DNA from: Branchipolynoe longqiensis
Taxonomy: Eukaryota; Annelida; Polychaeta; Phyllodocida; Polynoidae
Direction: 5' to 3'
Length of the DNA stretch: 64,000 bases
Assembly (NCBI GenBank): GCA_030323885.1
Contig: CM059193.1
Location: 59,106,042-59,170,041, forward strand
Shown here: positions 43,601-55,660 of the stretch, one piece after another
Position numbering within the stretch: the stretch's first letter is position 1
How the letters are laid out: every line of letters starts with the position of its first letter
Made by a program: the position numbers and the translations under genes
The notes under the pieces: generated by a model
Told to the model about the DNA's origin: nothing
The model's input: only the letters and a program-made list of their open reading frames with translations
The model's database searches: none

Positions 43601-45350
43601 CGTCCTGCTATGACCTTAGCTGTTGGCAGGGTGTAAAACTCCAACCACCACACACAACCAATCCTTCCTTCCCCCGTCCTGCTATGGCCTTAGCTGTTGG
43701 CAGGGTGTAAACGTCCAACCACCACACACAACCAATCCTTCCTTCCCTCGTCCTGCTATGACCTTAGCTGTTGGCAGGGTGTAAAACTCCAACCACCACA
43801 CACAACCAATCCTTCCTTCCCCCGTCCTGCTATGGCCTTAGCTGTTGGCAGGGTGTAAACGTCCAACCACCACACACAACCAATCCTTCCTTCCCTCGTC
43901 CTGCTATGACCTTAGCTGTTGGCAGGGTGTAAAACTCCAACCACCACACACAACCAATCCTTCCTTCCCCCGTCCTGCTATGGCCTTAGCTGTTGGCAGG
44001 GTGTAAACGTCCAACCACCACACACAACCAATCCTTCCTTCCCTCGTCCTGCTATGACCTTAGCTTTGGCAGGGTGTAAAACTCCAACACCACACACAAC
44101 CAATCCTTCTTCCCCTCCTGCATGGCTTAGCTGTTGGCAGGGGTAAATCCAACCACACACAAACCAATCCTTTTCCTTCCTGTTGTTGTTTGTTGGGGTG
44201 TTTTTTTCCCCGTCTGCTATGACGTTAGCTGTTGCAGGGTGTAAACTTCAACCACCAACACAACCAATCCTTTTGTGTTTCCTTCTTCCCCCGTCCTGCT
44301 ATGACCTTAGCTGTTGGCAGGGTGTAAAACTCCAACCACCACAACACCAATCCTCCTTCCCCGTCCTGCTATGGCTTAGCTGTTGGCAGGGTGTAAAATC
44401 AACCACCACAACTTTTTCCCACAAACCAATCCTTCCTTCCCCCCGTCCTGCTATGGCCTTAGCTGTTGGCAGGGTGTAAAACTCCAACCACCACACACAA
44501 CCCATCCTTCCTTCCTTCCCCCATCCTGCTATGGCCTTAGCTGTTGGCAGGGTGTAAAACTCCAACCACCACATGCAACCAATCCTTCCTTCCTTCCTTC
44601 CCTCGTCCTGCTATGGCCTTAGCTGTTGCAGGGTGTAAAACTCCAACCACCACACGCAACCCATCCTTCCTTCCCCCGTCCTGCTATGACCTTAGCTGTT
44701 GGCAGGGTGTAAAACTCCAACCACCACACACAACCCATCCTTCCTTCCTTCCCCCGTCCTGCTATGGCCTTAGCTGTTGGCAGGGTGTTAAACTCCAACC
44801 ACCACACGCAACCCATCCTTCCTTCCTTCCCCCGTCCTGCTATGGCCTTAGCTGTTGGCAGGGTGTAAAACTCCAACCACCACACACAACCCATCCTTCC
44901 TTCCTTCCCCCGTCCTGCTATGACCTTAGCTGTTGGCAGGGTGTAAAACTCCAACCACCACACACAACCAATCCTTCCTTCGCCCGTCCTGCTATGGCCT
45001 TAGCTGTTGGCAGGGTGTAAAACTCCAACCACCACACACAACCAATCCTTCCTTCCTTCCCTCGTCCTGCTATGACCTTAGCTGTTGGCAGGGTGTAAAA
45101 CTCCAACCACCACACACAACCAATCCTTCCTTCCTTCCCTCGTCCTGCTATGACCTTAGCTGTTGGCAGGGTGTAAAACTCCAACCACCACACACAACCA
45201 ATCCTTCCTTCCTTCCCTCGTCCTGATATGGCCTTAGCTGTTGGCAGGGTGTAAAACTCCAACCACCACACACAACCAATCCTTCCTTTCCCCCCATCCT
45301 GCTATGACCTTAGCTGTTGGCAGGGTGTAAAACTCCACACATAACCAATC
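40635..45350 (+). repeat. 4.7 kb satellite of about 70-80 bp monomers derived from the SINE 3' end
   Basis: About 60 monomers with core CTATGACCTTAGCTGTTGG, CAGGGTGTAAAACTCC and ACCACCACACACAACC, spaced by CCTTCCTTCCC. The core aligns to the local SINE end (ATGACCTTAGATGTTGC, AGGACGTAAAAC). Between about 43.4 and 44.05 kb two variants (GTAAAACTCC and GTAAACGTCC) alternate with a 147-bp higher-order period. Frames opened by the array are not genes. Confidence 0.92.
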
Positions 45351-45421
45351 CTTCCTTCGTCCCGAGTCCTGGTTCACCACATTCCTGAGTTGGTTCATAC
45401 CACGTTGGCTTCTACATCAAA

Positions 45422-45645
45422 CAATGACTTAAAAATTGATACTTGTTGCTTCCCAGCCAGGCACTCAGCATTATTAGGACGGGGCAAGCACTGGTGTGCT
45501 CAGTGTCAGGATAATGTGACTAAGTGGGATACCAGGTCATGGTGCCAGTGGCCTGGTTTCCCAGTGGGACAGCACTATTAAGTCACCATGAGTGTGCACT
45601 GTCACAAGTCAGTACCCGTCCTGATCTGACAACAAACAAATCTAC
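45422..45645 (+). mobile_element. SINE-B copy without head, directly after the satellite
   Basis: AATGACTTAAAAATTGATAC through CAGTACCCGTCCTGAT. Confidence 0.8.
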
Positions 45646-45997
45646 ATCAAACTGTGTTTGGTGACAATCTTATAGATGTATAGTCCAATGCTTTTGACTT
45701 GTCATTTTTCTTAGATTATAAACAAATCTAATACATGTGTCCATCTTTTTCTAGTTTGAAGTAACTTTTGGGTTTTAAACGGCTAACTTTGTAAGGATTT
45801 TTGAAATGCAAACATGATATATTGGTAACAAATACTTTAACAAATTCATCTAAGTTAAGATATACATATTCAAATCTAGATAAGCAGATAAGTGTTTCCG
45901 GGGTTTTTAAAAGTGCTTTCATTGGACTCTGTAGTTTGAACATGTTTTGATTTTGGCTTTATTTTGGGAGGGGTTTTTTGGGGGTTTTTTTTCTTGA

Positions 45998-46306
45998 AGA
46001 TTTATACTGCCTATCATGGATAAGTCTGAATAGTCTTGTTTTCAGCATTAGACAGTTTGTCGATAGAAAGCCTGAGCCTACACTTTTACCGACCCAAGGG
46101 ATTTTTAACCTCCCACACCACATAGACATGGTATGAGAGCAACCGGCCTTTGATGACGCTGTAAATTATACACAGCGGTGGACATCCAAATTGGCAGAGG
46201 TGGGAGGGGGGGGGGGAGGGACGGGGGATCGAACCACCAACCTTCAGATTAGGAGTTTGACCTAGAAAAAATTCAGACACACTAACCACTCTGCCACAGA
46301 GAACAG
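45998..46306 (-). mobile_element. SINE-C copy with its own tail
   Basis: Head at the right (CACTCTGCCACAGAG). The other end is AGATTTATACTGCCTATC, unlike the SINE-A tail. Confidence 0.8.
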
Positions 46307-46504
46307 CACGTTTTTTTTATTTATTTTTGCCGAGTGGTGTGGATAGGTTTGTGTATATGCCATGCCCTTACACAATCGTTCTCTACAATGTAGACTTCCA
46401 TTCCTGAATCGTAACACTTGCCTCTAATAATCTTTGTTCTTGATCGCGAAACCCTGGTTTGCAACTTGTCCATCTATGCGCTGATATATAACTATCCTGC
46501 TAGT

Positions 46505-46832
46505 TTGTTTTTGTTCTACATCCTAGCAACATCTAAGGTCATATCAGGACGGGTACCGTCTTGTGACAGTGCGCACTGATGGCAAATTTATAGTGCTGTC
46601 CCACTGGGATACCAGGCCACCATCACCTGATATCCCACTCAGTCACATTATCCTGACACTGAGCCATCCAGTCCTTTCCCTATCCTAATAATGCCGAGTG
46701 CCTGGCTAGGAAGCAACAAGTATCAAATTTTTAAGTCATTGGTTTGACTCGGCCAGGGTTCGAACCCACGATGCCATGGTCTACCAACACGGGAGACGGA
46801 TGCTCTAACTCATTCGGCCATCCCATCTGGTT
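46505..46832 (-). mobile_element. SINE-B copy, first head type, full length
   Basis: TTTTTGTTCTACATCCTAGC start; ends CATTCGGCCATCCCATCTGG. Confidence 0.86.
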
Positions 46833-47125
46833 CTCTATCCTGCTAGTAATTGTAATGACTCACTGTTGCCTTATTTGATGAACAACTATCGGTCGGTGAT
46901 TTGGGGCAGTTGAGCGACATGGAGGGCAGTGCTGCCTGCTTCAAAGCATGTCAATTTTTACCCTTTACCACTTTCCGCTCGGCAGGCCTTGTCCCATTTT
47001 GATTTAAAGTTGCATCGTCCGATTGTGTTCGAATTATGTCATATTTCTTTGATAAATATAGTAATGTATGGTTATGGTAACGTACACTCTAACTCTTTCG
47101 GCCAGCCCGTCTGGTTTTTAGACCT

Positions 47126-47883
47126 GGGCCTATATGTATGTGTCCGGGTTACCGGTCGTAACCCGGCGTCGTGCGGATTTCCTGGGTTAGCGGCGAAAAC
47201 TGCGTATGTATGTGTCGGGGTTAAACTAACTCGGCGAGCGTAAAGTCGCCTGCACTAAACCCAAGAGAAACCAGGATTAAAGGTGGGGTTAGGCGCCGAT
47301 TATGGCCAAATCTATTCAATTCGATCATATTTAATTAAGTTACATAGTCAAATAGTGAAATTTTATTAAATTAACCCTAAAATTGAAGCGAGATTAACGC
47401 TGCCACTGCAACGGCGGCGATATTAATATTTTTGAATTGACGGATGTAAAGTAAACAAATCGCTGCCTCCGCAGCGACGTTGATATCCATACTGTCTAAT
47501 GTAAAATAAAAATGGCCGCGGTCGCCGCCGAATCGGCGGGAATATATTATGCCCATATCTATTCAATGCGATCATATTTAACAGAATTACATACGCAATA
47601 AGTGAAATTTGATCAATTTAACCCTAAATTCGAACCGTTATTTAGTTGACTGCCGCATTGGCGGAGATATTAATAGTGTCGAATCGACGCAAGTAAATAC
47701 GCACACAGAGATTTCCCAAATCTATAAATAACTGAAACATTAGCTAACCCACGCGTGCTTTGGCCCCATACATCCCCCCCCCCCCCCCCCCCCCCCGTGA
47801 CACATTTGGAACCCCGGGGTTAGATAACCCGGGACCCGCCTTTAACCCTCGTACGGTTAAAAATTGGCTCATACATATGGGCC
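47126..47883. mobile_element. foldback element GGGCC-ATATGTATG family, copy 1
   Basis: GGGCCTATATGTATGTGTCC ... GGCTCATACATATGGGCCC. Interior arms with GGCGGCGATATTAATATT. Confidence 0.8.
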
Positions 47884-47885
47884 CA

Positions 47886-48569
47886 GGGCCCATATGTATG
47901 TGTCCGAGTTAGCGGTCGTAACCCAGCATCGTGCGGATTTCCCGGGTTAGCGGCGAAAACTGCGTATGTATGTGTCGGGGTTAAACTAACTCGGTGAGCG
48001 TAAAGTCGCTTGCACTAACCCCATGCGAAAGGAGGGTTAAAGGTGGGGTTAGGCACCGATTATGGTGAAATCTATTGAATGCGATCATATTTAACAGAAT
48101 TACATACGCAATAAGTGAAATTTGATCAATTTAACCATAAATTCGAACCGTTATTAAGGCTACCGCCGCATTGGCGGCGATATTAATATTAATATTTTCG
48201 AATCGACGAACGTAAAGTAAACAAACCGCCGGCGCCAGTATGGAAAGCGACGTCGATGCGGCGGTGATTTGTTTACTTTACGTTCGTCGATTCGAAAATA
48301 TAAATATTAATATCGCCGCCAATGCGGCGGTAGCCTTAATAATGCTTCGAATTTAAGGTTAAATTGATAAAATTTCACTTATTGCGTATGTAATTCTGTT
48401 AAATATGATAGCATTTAATATATTTGAGCCTAATATATGGCTACAAATGCAGAGGGATTTCCCAAATCTATAAATAACTGAAACGTTAGCTAACTCGGGT
48501 GCGTTTTGGTCACATACATCCTCCTTTTAACCCCGGTCCAGTTAAAAATTGGCTCATACATATGGGCCC
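47886..48569. mobile_element. foldback element GGGCC-ATATGTATG family, copy 2
   Basis: Directly follows copy 1. Its internal arms (about 48170-48235 and 48255-48330) pair around GACGTCGATGCGGCGG. Confidence 0.82.
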
Positions 48570-48570
48570 T

Positions 48571-49214
48571 GGGGCCCTGTATGCACCATCGGTGATAGGC
48601 TTAGCCGGAGTTAAGGCGCTAGCCGCGGTTAGCTACCTCAGGGTAGCGGGGGGGTTGGAGAAATGTGTGTCGGTATGCACCAATGTACTAGCCGGGACGG
48701 ATAGCTAACTGTGAGTTTATTTATAGATTTGGGAATTCCCTCCAGTCGACGATATGAATAACGCCCAATGGGGGGAGCTTAATAAGGTTCGATTTTATGT
48801 TAATTTGAATAAATTTCATTATTGCGTATGTAAATCTGTCAAATATGATCCATTGAATAGATTTGGGTATAATATATTGCGCCGATTCGGCGGCGGGCCA
48901 TGTTTAGTTGACGTTGGACAGTATGGATATCGACGTCGCTGGGGGGATTGTTTACTTTACATTCGTATTGTTGTGGTGGGGGTTCTATGTAACTCTGTTA
49001 AATATGATAGCATTGAATAGATTGACATCCATACACGCACACTAACCACCCCGGCTAGCAGTTAAACGTGATTTGAAAGTGGGGTAGCTTAGCCTAGGCT
49101 AAAGTCTGCAGTTAGCACTGGCACCGATTGATGCATACCAATTTCTCACATTTAGCCGTGTGGAGCTAGCCTAGCCGTGGTTAAGGCCCTAACACCGATT
49201 GGTGCATATGGCCC
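48571..49214. mobile_element. foldback element GGGGCCCTGTATGCACC family
   Basis: Ends GGGGCCCTGTATGCACC / GGTGCATATGGCCCC; interior has TAGCCG/GGTTAG units and relics of the 47-48 kb family. Confidence 0.7.
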
Positions 49215-49225
49215 CAGACCAGACC

Positions 49226-49462
49226 AGACGGGATGGCCGAATGAGTTAGAGCGACCGTCTCCCGTGGTGGTAGATAGTGGGTTCGTTTACCTGGTCAAGT
49301 CAAACCAATGACTAAAAAAATTGATACTTGTCGCTTCCTAGCCAGACGCTCGGCATTACTGGGATAGGGCAAGAAGCAGTGGAATGAGGAAGAACAGTCG
49401 TCTGCGACTGAAATTTCCCCTGTTTAGACAACTAATGTACCACCCACAAAAAAAAAAAAAAA
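49226..49462 (+). mobile_element. SINE-A copy, full length
   Basis: Head GACGGGATGGCCGAATGAG; tail GACAACTAATGTACC, then poly-A-rich sequence. Confidence 0.85.
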
Positions 49463-49637
49463 AATTATTGACCTGATATAGCCTACCTTACTTTAAATTT
49501 GAAGTAACTTTAATCTTAAATGCCTGTTTTCAAATATTTAGTGCAACCGTGACAATAGGTTTTCTCTAGTGCCTGGTTCTATTAGCCTTAGTATTCCCTT
49601 CTATGTGGTGACTAAACATGTTTAATAAACATGTTCG

Positions 49638-49790
49638 CTTCCGAGCCAGGCGCTCGGCATTATTAGGATAGGGCAAGGAGCAGTGGAATGAGGAAGACCT
49701 GAGGAAGACCTGAGGAAGACCTGAGGAAATCGCCTGCGAATGAAATTTCCCCTGCTTAAACAACTAATGTACCAAACAAAAAAAAAAAGC
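49638..49790 (+). mobile_element. SINE-A tail part with internal triplication
   Basis: GAGGAAGACCT occurs three times in a row (49688-49722), a local slippage in an otherwise typical tail. Confidence 0.8.
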
Positions 49791-49804
49791 GTCAGTATCT
49801 GAGT

Positions 49805-50312
49805 ACAGTATAAACCCGTTAAACCAAACTAGAAGGGAGCATATACATTTTTTTGGATTAACCGATCATTGGTTTAACCTGACTTTGACTTGTCTTTGGC
49901 AAAAACGGGTGTATTATGAATGTATAATATATGTGGACACTATGATAGTTTTTTTATGTATATACAGTTTAACCCCATTAACCAACCTCGGTTAAATCAA
50001 ACGATCGGTTAATCCAAACTTTTTTCGGTGACCTGGCAAAATACTACCATTTTTATCATATACAAAAGTCTCAGATGACCTTAAAACCACATGAAAGTTT
50101 GGTTTAACTGTGCCAGAATTGGCCTGGGGCCGACAATGTTATTTGGATTAAGCGATACTTTGGATTAACTGACTTTGGATTAAGCGATACTTTGGATTAA
50201 CCAATTTTTGTTTAACCAACTTTTTTTATATGATAAATGGTGGTATTTTGCCGGGCTGCCGAAAAAAGTTTGGATTAACCAAATGATCGGTTAATCCAAA
50301 CGGGGTTTTACT
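49805..50312. mobile_element. pogo/Tigger-like MITE remnant
   Basis: CAGTATAAACCCGTTAAACC at the left and AACGGGGTTTTACTG at the right; many GGATTAACC/GGTTAATCC units inside. CAGT ends fit pogo-type elements. Similar CAGT pieces lie at 9290 and 35463. Confidence 0.6.
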
Positions 50313-50330
50313 GAACATGGATAATTATTT

Positions 50331-50668
50331 ACCAGACGGTGGCCGAAAGAGTAGAGCATCCATCTTCTGTTTTGGGAGATCGGGAGATCCAAACCCATGA
50401 GTTTGTAGGTTCGGATCTTAGTCGAGTCAAACCAATGACTGAAAAATTGGTACTTGTCGCTTCCTAGCCTGTTGCTCGGCATTATTAGGATGGGACAAAG
50501 GATGGGGCAAGGATGCGACAAAGGATGGGGCAAGGATACTGTGATATCAGGTCATGGTGCTGGTAGCCTGGTTTCCCAGTGGGGCAGCACTATAAAAGTC
50601 GCCATGAGTGCGCACTGTAACAACTTGGTACCCGTCCTGATGACCTTAGATGTTGCTAGGACAAACGT
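50331..50668 (+). mobile_element. SINE-B copy, variant head
   Basis: Head ACGGTGGCCGAAAGAG with extended GGGAGATCGGGAGATC region. The body has a direct repeat of GGATGGGGCAAGGAT. Confidence 0.8.
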
Positions 50669-51019
50669 GGATAATTGTTTTGCTTTTGAAAATGTGATGC
50701 TTCGTTGATTATGCAACTTGAATAGACCCTAACGGTAGGTTTTTAAATGCCAATCACACAAGTATCTGTGAACCGCACTAGCCTCACCATTAAAATGCAT
50801 CCCACTCACTGTTCAGACTTAACTAAACTCCAGCGAAATTAACCACCTTTTAGTAGAATAGGAACTGAGGATACCACAAAGCTGCTTTCCCCCCCCCCCC
50901 CCAAATACCCGATGTCTACTTATTGTGCTGGGGTGGGGGTGGGGGTCGTTAAACAATGCTGTTTACCAAACCAAATATCCAAATTCCCACTCAAATTCTT
51001 CGGCCTCTTCATACCACCC

Positions 51020-51390
51020 TTCACACACATTGTCACGGCTCACCAGCGGGACGCCCAATGGAAGGTAACCATGCTAAAAGTAGCCAGATAGCACACCACA
51101 CAGCTACGTACATGCCTATGATATGTAAATAGGATAGGCTATGTAATATATGCTAATGAGATGCAGTCAAAGTGTTCAGACGTTGTACTTTTACAGGCTA
51201 GTCTAGTAGTAAGAGCAGAACAAATCAAATACATGCATGTATGGCAAGAAAATATAAAACAAATTAACATAGGCTATTAACCGTACCAACCCACTATCTG
51301 CTACTGAAATGCAGGCAATCAAATACCTTATCAGCAGCTAATGTGTGATAACACCAACACTACAGCTGGCCAGCATTGAAAGTATTTTGC
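51020..51390 (-). repeat. dispersed repeat H, copy 2, just upstream of the EGF gene start
   Basis: Inverted relative to copy 1; ends about 80 bp before the first coding exon, so it may contribute to the promoter or 5' intron. Confidence 0.8.
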
Positions 51391-51471
51391 CTTTAACAAT
51401 ATTTTGTTTTGTTTTCATCGGACCATGCAGCTTCAAGTGTGCTAAATATTGCATGACATTGGTTTTGTAGG

Positions 51472-52491
51472 ATGACCATGAGCTTCCCTATGCTCGTCGC
51501 TCTGGCTCTGGCTCTGGCCGTCATCGAGGCTGCTCCTTTCCCGGAAGACTCTGCTACTCCTACTCCAACCTCTTCCACTGTCCCTGCACCTGCCACAACG
51601 CTGGGCTTTGACGCTGAGAGAGCTGCGCTGTTCATGCGTCTTGCGCGTCAACTGGAGGGCAGTGATGGAAACTCGAGCCTGTCAAATGCCGCCACCACCG
51701 CCTCTACCACCACACCGACACCAGCTACGACTACCACTACATCCCAAGAATCTGTACTGATCATGCGTCTGCTGCGTGAACTGGAAGATAGCGATGATGC
51801 CAACTCGACCCTGTCAAACGCTACGACCACAACGCTATCACCAGCTACGCCTTCCACAGAATCCCAAGAATCTGCACTGATCATGCTTCTTGTACGTGAA
51901 CTAGAAGGTAGTGACAATGTTAACTCGACCCTGTCAGACCTACTGGATGCCCTGTCAAATGCCTTCACCACAACTCCAGCATCAGCTACGACTACACCAT
52001 ATTCTGAGAATCTCATCCTCAGAGCACTTGGTCTACTGGACAAGGGTTTCGCCGTTGACAAGTCTGCACTGATCAGGCGTCTTGTGCGTGAACTGGATAC
52101 CGCTGATGCCAACTCAACCATGACAAGTACTACGACGACGCCGGCACCAGCTATGCCTACAACAGCATTCAAAGAATCTGCCATGATCATGCGTGTTCTG
52201 CGTGAACTGGAAGGTAGCACCGATGTCAACTCTACCTTGTCAGACCTACTGGATGCCCTGACAATTACACCAACACCAGCACCAGCTACGACTACGCCAG
52301 CTTCATATGATCGCATCCTCAGAGCGGTTGGGCTACTGGACAAGCAGAGCTTAGCTGCTGACAAATCTGCGTTGCTCTTGCATCTAGTGCGTGAACTGGA
52401 GGGTAGTGGTGACAATGCCAATTGGACCCTATCAAATACCACCACCACCTCGCCTGATGACGACGATGACGATGACGACGATGACGATGAC

Positions 52492-52533
<42 letters not shown>

Positions 52534-52618
52534 CTCAATCTCATCCTCAGAGAACTTGGATTACTGGATAAGCAGCTGCCGGCTATGAATTTGGGTCGAC
52601 GCCAATCTTCTGATACCA
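51472..52618 (+). CDS. secreted repeat / poly-aspartate / EGF-like protein, exon 1
   Basis: This is the first coding exon of a three-exon gene for a 481-residue protein. The start follows a likely acceptor (TTTTGTAG|GATG), so there is probably an upstream non-coding exon. Residues 1-20 form a signal peptide (MTMSFPMLVALALALAVIEA). Six related modules follow, each with an amphipathic helix like ALIMRLLRELEGSD, then N-STLS (Asn-x-Ser/Thr sites) and Thr/Pro/Ala-rich linkers. Two modules carry an extra SDLLDAL and a RALGLLDK helix. Near the end is a run of 26 Asp (52456-52533), then LNLILRELGLLDKQ. The donor is ACCA|GTAGGT, leaving one nucleotide. I do not recognise the family. Acidic, Thr-rich secreted proteins with EGF modules occur in mollusc extracellular and shell matrix, but that role is inference. 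Confidence 0.82.
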
Positions 52619-52768
52619 GTAGGTGTTTTTTTTTGTTTTTTTAAATATAAATTTCAATCCCAATAAATGGGGCACCCGAGAGGTCACTTCTTTCATTGCT
52701 ATTGAACCGGAATGAGTGGCTTATGCTGCTTCCAGTGGTGTAGATATTGACAGTTTCTTCAAGATTTA

Positions 52769-53429
52769 AGGGCGCATTCCATATACGCGTAATGCGTAAT
52801 GCGTTATGCGTTACGCGTTATGCGTTATGCGAATGCCAGCATTCCATATATGCGTTATGCGAATGCCAGCATTCCATATACGCGTAATGCGTAATGCGTT
52901 ATGTGGCGCACGACTGGCTATATTTAAAAAATAAAAATAACAATTATTCTCCATACTGCTCTGTATGTGACCAAATATTGCATTATATCTATGTAACTTT
53001 TTGTATGTCACATGGGGGTTCCTACCTTTATTATAACCAAATTATAGATAAGTATTCATATTTCTGTGCATATGGTAGCATTTTTAGCTTTCCCCTAACC
53101 CTATGTCTCCCTGGTGCCCAGCTCACCATGTGTTTCCAATTAGCACCCCTCTGTGAGGCCGTTCCGTAATGCTCAGTCGCCTCTCCTGGTGTTAAACTAA
53201 TGGAGACATCAGACTCAGGTTTCTCTTCACATCCAGCTTGACGCATAACGCATTACGTACCGATCGCTACAGGGACCGATCGGGATAATGAATTTCTGAT
53301 GCATTCGCATTCGCATTACGCATTACGCGTGTATGGAATGTAGCTCATAGGTTTCAAGGCGTTTCGATTTTTTTGTCGCATTCGCATTCACATTCGCATT
53401 ACGCATTACGCGTATATGGAATGCGCCCT
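52769..53429. mobile_element. foldback element with AGGGCGCATTCC ends, TTA duplication
   Basis: AGGGCGCATTCCATATACGC and its complement, flanked by TTA (52766-52768, 53430-53432). The insertion splits a SINE-C end (GATTTATACTGCC intact at 46003). Near the ends GCGTAATGCG/GCGTTATGCG units repeat. Confidence 0.88.
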
Positions 53430-53722
53430 TTATACTGCCTATCATGGATAAGTCTGTTTTCACCATTAAGACAGTTTGTCGATAGAAAGCACAGGCCTAC
53501 ACTTTTGCAGACCCAAGGGATATTTAACCTCCCACACCACAGATATCATATGAGAGCAACTGGCCTTTGTTGACGCTGTCGGTTATATACAGCAGTGGAA
53601 ATCCAAATTGGCAGAGGTGGTGGGGGGGGGGGGGGGGGCACAGGGTATTGAACCACAAACCTTCAGGTTAGGAGTGCGACCTAGAAAAGTTGCACACTAA
53701 CCACTCCGCCACAGAGCACAGC
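53430..53722 (-). mobile_element. SINE-C copy, interrupted at its end by a foldback element
   Basis: Matches 46003-46306 and continues across the foldback element 52769-53429 into 52755-52768 (TTCAAGATTTA). Confidence 0.8.
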
Positions 53723-54140
53723 CGTGCTAAATAATTCAAATATTTATCTCGTATTGCCTGCTTTAATTACGAAATGTAGATTACTAATTTTAAAGTCAAA
53801 TTGAGATTTCTAACTGCTCCCAAATTTGTACAGGCTTTTCATTAAATCTATCAACATTAAGCCAATATAAACACTACGCACTCTACCTACCACCAGTTAA
53901 TACTGAAGCATTCTTTTGCTTGGATTTTAATCAAGGTTATTCCCCCCCCCCCCTTCCACTCCACACACAGCTTCTAGTGAATAGTGGAGACGGGTGATCT
54001 GCCATCTCCATGGCCTAGTGCTGGGGTATTTGTCATAGCGCGAACACGTTAGGCACTACTGGCACTTTAGTTGTTTCAGAGTTGAAGCTCTGACGCACAC
54101 ACCCTGCATTTAAATTTAGATATTTAATTTGGACTGAGAC

Positions 54141-54496
54141 TTAAAGCTGCATAGTCCGATGAAATATCAAATTTTCAAAACCAAACCAATTATCTAGATT
54201 TGATTTTACATATCTAACTTAGATACTGATGCACTTATTAAGCATTTGTTTCTGCCTAGAAGGAAATACTGAGTCAATTTAACAGAACCTGTTACAGCAG
54301 AAGTCTATGGTGTCAGAGGTTTGGCAAACTTGGCAAAACATAATTTTCCATGTTTGCACTCAAAATATCTCAAAAGGTTACAATTTAAAATAAAAGTAAC
54401 TTTGAACTAATGTAAAGTAGATACTAGTGATCGATCTAATAGATTTATCTCAGAAAAAATACAGAAATTTAAAACCATCGGACTATGCAGCTTTAA
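54141..54496 (-). mobile_element. TTAA-type MITE, copy R6, in intron 1 of the EGF gene
   Basis: 356 bp, TTAAAGCTGCATAGTCCGA at one end and its complement at the other. Partial relatives lie at 25480-25597, 45670-45940, 49470-49620, 50670-50715, 51405-51437 and 55849-55975. Confidence 0.88.
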
Positions 54497-54524
54497 GTGT
54501 CTTTTGTCACTTGTTTCATTTCAG

Positions 54525-54665
54525 CGCCAATACCAGTTTCCTGCTCCGCAGACACCGTCTGCGTAAACGGCGGTACATGCACTTGGCTACTCTCATCGCC
54601 CGGCACCATCCTCTACACCTGCACCTGCACCGCCGCTGTCGTTGGTGTCGTCTGTGCCATACCTG
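54525..54665 (+). CDS. secreted repeat / poly-aspartate / EGF-like protein, exon 2 (EGF-like domain)
   Basis: The exon is 141 nt, phase 1-1 (acceptor TTTCATTTCAG|CG, donor CCTG|GTCAGT), the usual form for a shuffled EGF exon. It encodes PIPVSCSADTVCVNGG, TCTW, then YTCTCTAAVVGVVCAIPG. The six Cys are spaced as in an EGF-like domain, with the hallmark C-NGGTC and a C-C-G-C end. No Asp/Asn calcium-binding signature precedes the first Cys. A TTAA-flanked MITE (54141-54496) ends only 28 bp before the exon. Confidence 0.85.
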
Positions 54666-54748
54666 GTCAGTAATCCTTTTTATTCCATGCCTAAATCCTA
54701 TCTTCCACCCTATTACAAGTATTAGTAGGCCGATAACATCCACATACC

Positions 54749-55180
54749 TAGATAAAAGATTCACCCCATACTTACAGTACAGGGGTGAACCTTAACGTAG
54801 TTTAAAAAACGAGCGAAAATAGCTTTAGTATGGAACAGGAAGTAGAAACTCTGGCTCCAGGATCAAATGGCTACCCATATCGACAGAGTTGGTGAAATGG
54901 GAGAGAATGCAAAAAGACAAGATGGCGGCGCTAAAAGGCCATCAAATTTTATTTGTTAAATTCCTTAAACTGTTTTATTTATTTCAAATCAAAAGTAGCG
55001 GGTGAATATCAAAAGTAGCGGGTAAATTTGAAGATTTATGTGAAGAATATATTTTGCTTCTTAAATTAAGAATTTACGAGCTCAAATCATTTCCCCGCCA
55101 TGTCGAAATTCTTCGCCCATTTTTCTAATGTTGGTTTTCACCCCTGTACTGCATGTACAGGGTGAATCCTGTATCTACCC
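54749..55180. mobile_element. TAGATAAA MITE, copy T3, in EGF gene intron 2
   Basis: TAGATAAAAGATTCACCCC ... GGGTGAATCCTGTATCTA, 84 bp after exon 2. Confidence 0.82.
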
Positions 55181-55321
55181 CATACCTCGTCCCCCTTGAC
55201 AGTCGCTCTGGCTGGGACGTCAGTCAACATCACGTCGCTATCACGTGACTCGCACAAAGCATGTTTGGATCTTTTCAATAAAGTAATCGGGCAATACTCA
55301 ATACACAATATTCACACATAT

Positions 55322-55660
55322 GCGCTGTGGCAACGGTCCCACATCCGTAGTGTTTGTCATCGTTGTCAGATGTCGCATGCATTTTGAATATTGTGTATTA
55401 ATAGTGACTGACTAGTTTGGTACCCTCCTAAAATTTTGAAAAGGGTCCAAACATGAAAATTGTATTTTTCTTGGAAGCTCCAATGACGCAAAAGCAATAT
55501 ACTTTTGGAATTTTCCAAATATCCCAAAATTTGACTGACATGCATACATTTGAAAGTTAGTAATTTCCATAGCTTTTGTATGCGCTATGGCAACGGTCCC
55601 ACAACCGTAGTGTTCGTCGTCGCCGTCAGATGCGCATGCATTGTGAATATTGTGTATTGA
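55322..55660 (+). repeat. direct repeat in EGF gene intron 2
   Basis: GTGGCAACGGTCCCACATCC at 55327 and a related GGCAACGGTCCCACAACC at 55587, each followed by GTTTGTCATCG/GTTCGTCGTCG and GAATATTGTGTATT. No gene recognised. Confidence 0.65.

Noticed and set aside
40664..45271. Many 60-160 codon frames with WQGVKLQPPHTTNPSF or WLEFYTLPTAKVIAG
   Set aside because: Translations of the SINE-derived satellite on both strands.
51648..52544. 298-codon minus-strand frame (Ser/Val-rich)
   Set aside because: Antisense shadow of the repeat-rich EGF/poly-Asp exon 1; lacks splice or start support.
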